From an uncultured Veillonella sp. (GTDB taxonomy: Bacteria > Bacillota_C > Negativicutes > Veillonellales > Veillonellaceae), in contig CAAFRK010000138.1 of assembly GCA_900765235.1 (NCBI GenBank), positions 1 to 10,799 on the forward strand: a stretch of DNA of 10,799 bases. The letters are read 5' to 3'. The notes beneath the pieces are model-generated. The model worked only from the letters and a program-made list of their open reading frames with translations. It did no database searches and was not told the origin of the DNA. A program made the translations under genes and the position numbers. Numbering within the stretch: the first letter of the stretch is position 1; every line of letters begins with the position of its first letter. Below, piece by piece: positions 7,412-10,799 of this stretch.

Positions 7412-7455
7412 ATTTCCGAATATTCGAGGTTATAGAAACACTATAATTCGGCAAA
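7412..7455. promoter_or_regulatory. pair of convergent PurBox-like PurR operators
   Basis: Box 1 (7412-7424) on the plus strand is ATTTCCGAATATT. It matches 12 of 13 positions of the Bacillus PurBox AWWWCCGAACWWT as I recall it. Box 2 (7443-7455) on the minus strand is TTTGCCGAATTAT, 10 of 13. The boxes face each other with 18 bases between them, close to the 16-17 I recall for Bacillus. The pair covers the -35 region of the purR promoter, so bound PurR would be expected to block it. Autoregulation is inference. One further 11-of-13 match occurs inside tmk coding sequence, so a single box means little and the pairing and position carry the weight. Confidence 0.6.
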
Positions 7456-7541
7456 ATAAAAACTCTCTAGTCCTCATGTAATACTGTAAGTTTAGACCTT
7501 ATAGTCTATTACACTATTATATGTACTAGAGAGTTTTTATT
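7455..7541 (-). terminator. long inverted repeat, probable terminator of the 3D-domain gene
   Basis: A perfect 17-bp inverted repeat (7455-7471 with 7525-7541) encloses 53 bases. The inner sequence can pair again: TGTAATA (7477-7483) with TATTACA (7507-7513), and TAGAC (7493-7497) with GTCTA (7504-7508), the last two overlapping. On the minus strand the right arm ends in TTTTTATTTT, so it can terminate the 3D-domain gene, whose stop codon (7540-7542) lies in the first arm. The A-run in that arm gives a similar T-run on the other strand. The large loop is unusual for a simple terminator; a small RNA or a tiny MITE-like element is the alternative. No target-site duplication was seen. Confidence 0.6.
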
Positions 7542-8148
7542 ATAAAACGTAAACCTTCACAGTTTGACGACCAAACTGCAATGCTTCAGAACGAGAATCA
7601 TAAGCTAAATCAATTCTATGACCTTTGATAGCGCCACCAACATCATCAGCTACAGCATAACCATAACCTTCAATGTATAATCGCGTACCTAATGGAATTA
7701 ATTTTGGATCTACAGATACGATGCCCTTCTTTAAGCGACTACCTGTAGCCGTATAATTACCATTGCCAGGATCTTGAGCAGAATAAGCACTAGCTTGCAT
7801 AGTTAAAACGCGAGAGTATTTATTTGGTACACCATTATGACTTAATTCTGTACCATGTCCACCATAACGAGTCTCCATCTTTTCTAAAGCATTCATCGTA
7901 CTAGGACCAACGCGACCATCTACAGCGAGTCCCTTTGACTTTTGAAATTTCCGTACAGCTTGTTCCGTATTATGACCGTAAATACCATCTACAGAATCAT
8001 GTAAAAAACCTTGATGCTTTAACATGGTTTGCACCTTGCTAACATGGTGCCCCCGTTGTCCCCGATCAATCGTTTTTGCCAATGATACGGAAGATACCAT
8101 TGTAGTCATACAAACAAGCGTACATGCGATAATTATTTTCTTAACCAT
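7540..8148 (-). CDS. secreted peptidoglycan-binding and 3D-domain protein, putative cell-wall hydrolase
   Basis: The 202-residue product begins with a signal peptide: basic MVKK, a hydrophobic core to about residue 20, and a probable cleavage after SLA (22-24). A PG_binding_1 domain follows (about 28-90, with LKHQGF and VDGIYG, then FQKSKGLAVDGRVG). The C-terminal 3D domain (about 114-202) has TATGSRLKKG, VSVDPKLIPLGTRLYIEG, and ADDVGGAIKGHRIDLAY. The Asp residues D147, D169 and D180 are the likely three that name the domain. 3D domains are found in RpfB/YabE-like proteins and resemble the catalytic domain of the MltA lytic transglycosylase, so glycan cleavage in the wall is likely but not shown. 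I chose the ATG at 8148: GAGG lies 5 bases upstream and overlaps the in-frame GTG at 8154. It appears monocistronic, with hairpins on both sides. Confidence 0.85.
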   Translation of the reverse strand: MVKKIIIACTLVCMTTMVSSVSLAKTIDRGQRGHHVSKVQTMLKHQGFLHDSVDGIYGHNTEQAVRKFQKSKGLAVDGRVGPSTMNALEKMETRYGGHGTELSHNGVPNKYSRVLTMQASAYSAQDPGNGNYTATGSRLKKGIVSVDPKLIPLGTRLYIEGYGYAVADDVGGAIKGHRIDLAYDSRSEALQFGRQTVKVYVL

Positions 8149-8169
8149 ATACACCTCACCTTACATCAG

Positions 8170-8179
8170 TAGTATACTA
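8170..8179. promoter_or_regulatory. 10-bp palindrome, possible -10 of the 3D-domain gene
   Basis: TAGTATACTA is a perfect palindrome about 22 bases before the start codon. It contains TATACT on the minus strand (8171-8176), one mismatch from the -10 consensus. No acceptable -35 sits 17 bases upstream, so the promoter call is weak. Confidence 0.25.
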
Positions 8180-8207
8180 TACAGTTTTAAATAATCTATA
8201 AACCATA

Positions 8208-8263
8208 TTGAGATAGCAATACAAAAAATGCATATATAATGCACGTTTTTAACTATATCTCAA
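8208..8263. repeat. nested inverted repeat upstream of the 3D-domain gene
   Basis: The outer arms TTGAGATA (8208-8215) and TATCTCAA (8256-8263) are perfect. Inside, TGCAT (8229-8233) pairs with ATGCA (8239-8243) around ATATA, flanked by A6 (8223-8228) and T5 (8246-8250). On the minus strand the inner hairpin is followed by T6, like a weak terminator. It lies 60-115 bases upstream of the start codon, so it is either leader RNA or a regulatory site. It is AT-rich, so stability in RNA would be modest. It does not match any riboswitch I can recognise. Confidence 0.4.
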
Positions 8264-8306
8264 ATCTAGTACTACATATATAGCATAGAAATATAGTATA
8301 GCAATG

Positions 8307-8386
8307 AAAAATCTCCATTATAGTCTGCCCAATCAAGTAAAGTTTTTACGTTTTGATTATATAGACAGTCAATAATGGAGACTTTT
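8307..8386 (-). terminator. long nested hairpin, probable terminator of the nhaA pair
   Basis: The outer stem pairs TCTCCATTAT (8312-8321) with ATAATGGAGA (8372-8381), plus four A-T pairs beyond one mismatch. Inside, GTCT (8323-8326) pairs with AGAC (8363-8366), AATCAA (8331-8336) with TTGATT (8353-8358), and GTAAA (8337-8341) with TTTAC (8345-8349). On the minus strand it is followed by five T and starts about 17 bases after the nhaA stop. The A-rich end on the other side would also serve plus-strand transcripts. The architecture resembles the element at 7455-7541, though the arms are not the same sequence. Confidence 0.6.
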
Positions 8387-8403
8387 ATAATAACTATTTA
8401 ATT

Positions 8404-9576
8404 TTAACAGTTATGATATACACCTATATGGCATTCCTTACGCTTAGCACCAATAATGCGTAAGTAAGTATAGCCAATAACAGCAGAAATGATGGAACCT
8501 ATTAATACGCCACCTTTAGCCATCTCTTGAGCATGACCTGGATCAAAAGCTAAAACGGAAACAAATATACTCATAGTAAAACCAATACCACATACAATTG
8601 ATGTACCATAAATAAATTTCCAGTTAGCTTCTGCTGGCATAGGTACAATACCTAACTTAATCATGCCAAACATAGCACCAAAGATACCAATTTGTTTACC
8701 TAAAATAAGGCCTAGTGCAACACCCAAAACAACAGGATGTGTTAAATCTGCTACACCGAATCCAGCAAGACTTACACCGGCATTAAAGAAAGCAAAAATA
8801 GGAACAATCACAAAGCTTACCCAGTTAGATAAATAATGTTCCCAATGTTGCATTGGTCTAACATATTTACGACCAATCTTACCTCGTTCTGGAATTGTCA
8901 TCGCCAAGATTACACCGGCCATAGTAGCATGTAATCCAGAGCGAAGTATACAATACCATAGAATCAAACCAAGAATGATATAGGATAAAGATCTAACATA
9001 ACCAGACCGATTACAGTAAATCAATAAACCCGTTACAACAACGGCACCAAATAAATAGAAAAGATTCAGATTTGATGCATAGAATATAGCAATAACAATG
9101 ATAGCAATCAAATCATCAATAACAGCTAAGGCGGTCAAAAAGACCTTCATAGAGTTAGGAACTCTAGATCCTAATGCAGTTATAACACCTATAGCAAAAG
9201 CAATGTCTGTCGCTGTTGGAATAGCCCAACCATGAACATACACTTCACTAGAGCCTGCAATAAGATAATAAATAATAGCAGGTACTAACACACCAAATAA
9301 TGCAGCAATACCTGGCATAATACGCTTTGCATTCGTATTAAGCTCGCCACTTACCAATTCACGCTTTACTTCTAACCCAACAAAGAGGAAGAAAATCGCC
9401 ATTAATGCATCATTTACCCACTCCATAGTTGTTAGTGGACCTAGTTTCAAATTAACAAGTGACATATACTGTGTCGCCAATGGAGAGTTTGCTACGATTA
9501 ATGCAATAAGTGTAGCTCCTAGTAGAACAGCAGTCGCCGAACCAGGAGAACGTAAAAATACAAATATCCGTTCCAT
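8404..9576 (-). CDS. nhaA: Na+/H+ antiporter NhaA, copy with canonical pH-sensor residues
   Basis: It is an inner-membrane antiporter that exports Na+ (or Li+) in exchange for protons and supports pH and salt homeostasis. The 390-residue protein is hydrophobic throughout, consistent with the 12-helix NhaA fold. Key motifs are GLEVKREL (67-74), TATDIAFAIG (121-130, D124 matching E. coli D133), AVIDDLIAI (151-159, D154 and D155 matching D163 and D164), LHATMAGV (215-222), and LGKQIGIF (292-299, K294 matching K300). The sensor residues E69, R72, E73, E246 and H247 match E. coli E78, R81, E82, E252 and H253. The hydrophilic C-terminus carries two cysteines. The ATG follows AGGAAGGA. It lies 28 bases after the second nhaA, on the same transcript. 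Confidence 0.95.
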   Translation of the reverse strand: MERIFVFLRSPGSATAVLLGATLIALIVANSPLATQYMSLVNLKLGPLTTMEWVNDALMAIFFLFVGLEVKRELVSGELNTNAKRIMPGIAALFGVLVPAIIYYLIAGSSEVYVHGWAIPTATDIAFAIGVITALGSRVPNSMKVFLTALAVIDDLIAIIVIAIFYASNLNLFYLFGAVVVTGLLIYCNRSGYVRSLSYIILGLILWYCILRSGLHATMAGVILAMTIPERGKIGRKYVRPMQHWEHYLSNWVSFVIVPIFAFFNAGVSLAGFGVADLTHPVVLGVALGLILGKQIGIFGAMFGMIKLGIVPMPAEANWKFIYGTSIVCGIGFTMSIFVSVLAFDPGHAQEMAKGGVLIGSIISAVIGYTYLRIIGAKRKECHIGVYHNC

Positions 9577-9604
9577 ATGATTCCTTCCTAATATAATACG
9601 TTCA

Positions 9605-10759
9605 TTATTTATGCTTAAAAGTTCTTATTTTATATGCCAAAATTAAAACTATAGCACCTAATAAACCAGAAATAATAGAACCTATAAAGATACCAATTTT
9701 AGCCATTTCTTGATTGACACCAGGTGGAAATGCCAATGTAGCTACAAATAAGCTCATAGTAAAGCCAATACCACAAACGATGGCTGTCCCATAAACCTCT
9801 GGCCAAGTCGTATTAGTAGGCATCTTAATGATCTTAGATTTAACTAAAACAAAAACAGCAGAGAAAATACCAAACTGTTTACCTAAAATAAGGCCTAATG
9901 AAACGCCTAGTACAACAGGATGAAATAAATGATCTACTGAAACATCAGCAAAGGATACCCCTGCATTTAAGAAACTAAACAAAGGAATAATCAAAAAATT
10001 AACCCAATGCTTTAGTTTATCTGCCCATTTAAGCATAGGGTATACTGTTTCACCATCTAGTTTACCCGTTGCAGGAATTGTCATAGCTAACACAACCCCA
10101 GCAATAGTTGCATGAACGCCAGACTTTAATACAAAGTACCAGAGAGCTGCACCTAATACACCATATAATACAGGTCTAACATATCCCTGTTTATTAGTAT
10201 ACCACAATGCACCGGTTACAATAGCCGCACCAATCAAGTATGGGAAATCAACACCTGCCCCATAGAAGATAGCTATAACAATAATAGCAATTAAATCATC
10301 AATAACAGCTAAGGCAGAAAGAAATGCTTTCATAGCTTGTGATACACGCTTGCCAAGCATCATAATAACGCCTATAGCAAATGCTATATCAGTAGCTGTT
10401 GGAATCCCCCAGCCATGTGTATACTCAGGAACAGAACCAGCAATTAAGAAATATACTAAAGCAGGTGTAACAACACCTGCAAAAGCGGCTAAGAGTGGTA
10501 ATACTCTTTTTGAATTTGTATTCAATTCGCCAGAAATCATTTCTGATTTAATTGCTAGCCCTACATAGAGGAAAAAGAGTGCCATTAACCCATCATTAAC
10601 CCATTCCAATATATCCATTGGTCCCCAGTATACATGCATGATGGAAAAATATTGATCTGCTAAAGGAGAATTTGCTATTATAACACCAAGAATAGCGGCA
10701 AGTAAGAGCATAATACCGCCAGATGATTCAGACTGAATAAATGCTTTTATATAATTCAT
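9605..10759 (-). CDS. nhaA: Na+/H+ antiporter NhaA, divergent copy lacking most pH-sensor residues
   Basis: This is the second NhaA-family antiporter, 384 residues, aligning without gaps to its neighbour at about 58% identity by hand count. The ion-binding residues are kept: D124 (TATDIAFAIG), D154 and D155 (AVIDDLIAI), and K294 (LGKQFGIF), so transport is expected. The usual GLEVKREL reads GLAIKSEM (67-74), so the E. coli E78 and R81 positions are Ala and Ser while E82 is kept. At the start of helix IX, E252 and H253 are replaced by A246 and D247. I chose the ATG at 10759 because it aligns with the neighbour's start. The in-frame GTG at 10771 lies almost at the predicted transcription start. 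The ribosome-binding site (GTGG) is weak. Confidence 0.93.
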   Translation of the reverse strand: MNYIKAFIQSESSGGIMLLLAAILGVIIANSPLADQYFSIMHVYWGPMDILEWVNDGLMALFFLYVGLAIKSEMISGELNTNSKRVLPLLAAFAGVVTPALVYFLIAGSVPEYTHGWGIPTATDIAFAIGVIMMLGKRVSQAMKAFLSALAVIDDLIAIIVIAIFYGAGVDFPYLIGAAIVTGALWYTNKQGYVRPVLYGVLGAALWYFVLKSGVHATIAGVVLAMTIPATGKLDGETVYPMLKWADKLKHWVNFLIIPLFSFLNAGVSFADVSVDHLFHPVVLGVSLGLILGKQFGIFSAVFVLVKSKIIKMPTNTTWPEVYGTAIVCGIGFTMSLFVATLAFPPGVNQEMAKIGIFIGSIISGLLGAIVLILAYKIRTFKHK

Positions 10760-10778
10760 AGTAACTACCACTTTCTCA

Positions 10779-10784
10779 ATTATA
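10779..10784 (-). promoter_or_regulatory. candidate -10 element of the nhaA pair
   Basis: TATAAT on the minus strand lies 19 bases before the chosen ATG of the first nhaA. The matching -35 would fall at or beyond the end of the window, so it cannot be judged. If real, the leader would be only about 13 nt. Confidence 0.35.
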
Positions 10785-10799
10785 AATATAAATACAGAA

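Noticed and set aside
7455..8386. Insertion sequence or composite element bounded by the two long hairpins around the 3D-domain gene
   Set aside because: The hairpin arms differ in sequence, no transposase is present, and no target-site duplication is visible at either end.
8155..8403. c-di-AMP (ydaO-type) riboswitch before the 3D-domain gene
   Set aside because: Such riboswitches occur before wall hydrolase genes in Firmicutes, but this gap is AT-rich and I could not find the conserved GC-containing core segments.

Overview
All recognisable genes in this window lie on the minus strand, so transcription runs from the high coordinates toward position 1. The DNA is AT-rich (roughly 40% GC by eye). 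The gene set is a Firmicutes housekeeping set: a Bacillus-type PurR, glmU, prs, pth, a YaaO/SpeA-type decarboxylase, tmk and holB. They are combined with two NhaA antiporters and one small exported 3D-domain protein. The combination points to a Negativicute (diderm Firmicute), most likely Veillonella or a close relative. This is inference from gene content and composition; no rRNA or species-specific marker is present.

Region 1 (about 8404-10799): two tandem nhaA genes separated by 27 nt. They align without gaps at roughly 58% identity by my hand count. The promoter-distal copy (8404-9576) keeps the NhaA residues known as pH sensor in E. coli. The promoter-proximal copy (9605-10759) keeps the ion-binding Asp and Lys residues but has lost most of that sensor cluster. 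A long nested hairpin (8307-8386) ends the unit.

Region 2 (about 7455-8263): one secreted protein with a peptidoglycan-binding domain and a 3D domain. It is flanked by structured intergenic DNA: a 56-nt nested inverted repeat upstream, and downstream a 17-bp perfect inverted repeat with a 53-nt loop that includes its stop codon.

Region 3 (about 3280-7455): purR, glmU, prs and pth. Upstream of purR lie two convergent CCGAA boxes resembling the Bacillus PurBox pair, beside an extended -10 promoter, which suggests autoregulation. Prs makes PRPP, the effector that releases PurR from DNA in Bacillus, so the regulator and the source of its signal are neighbours. Candidate promoters precede glmU and prs. 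A strong terminator follows pth.

Region 4 (1-3268): a PLP-dependent Orn/Lys/Arg decarboxylase translationally coupled to tmk, then a terminator, then holB (DNA polymerase III delta prime), which runs off the window at position 1. The order decarboxylase-tmk-holB matches yaaO-tmk-(yaaQ-yaaR)-holB of Bacillus. Regions 3 and 4 together look like two Bacillus housekeeping blocks joined end to end.

I found no CRISPR array, mobile element, tRNA or rRNA, and no credible plus-strand gene. The most interesting signals are the altered sensor cluster of one NhaA, the PurBox-like pair at purR, the terminator set directly against the decarboxylase ribosome-binding site, the large nested hairpins, and a delta prime subunit without zinc-module cysteines. 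I do not see an undescribed multi-gene system.
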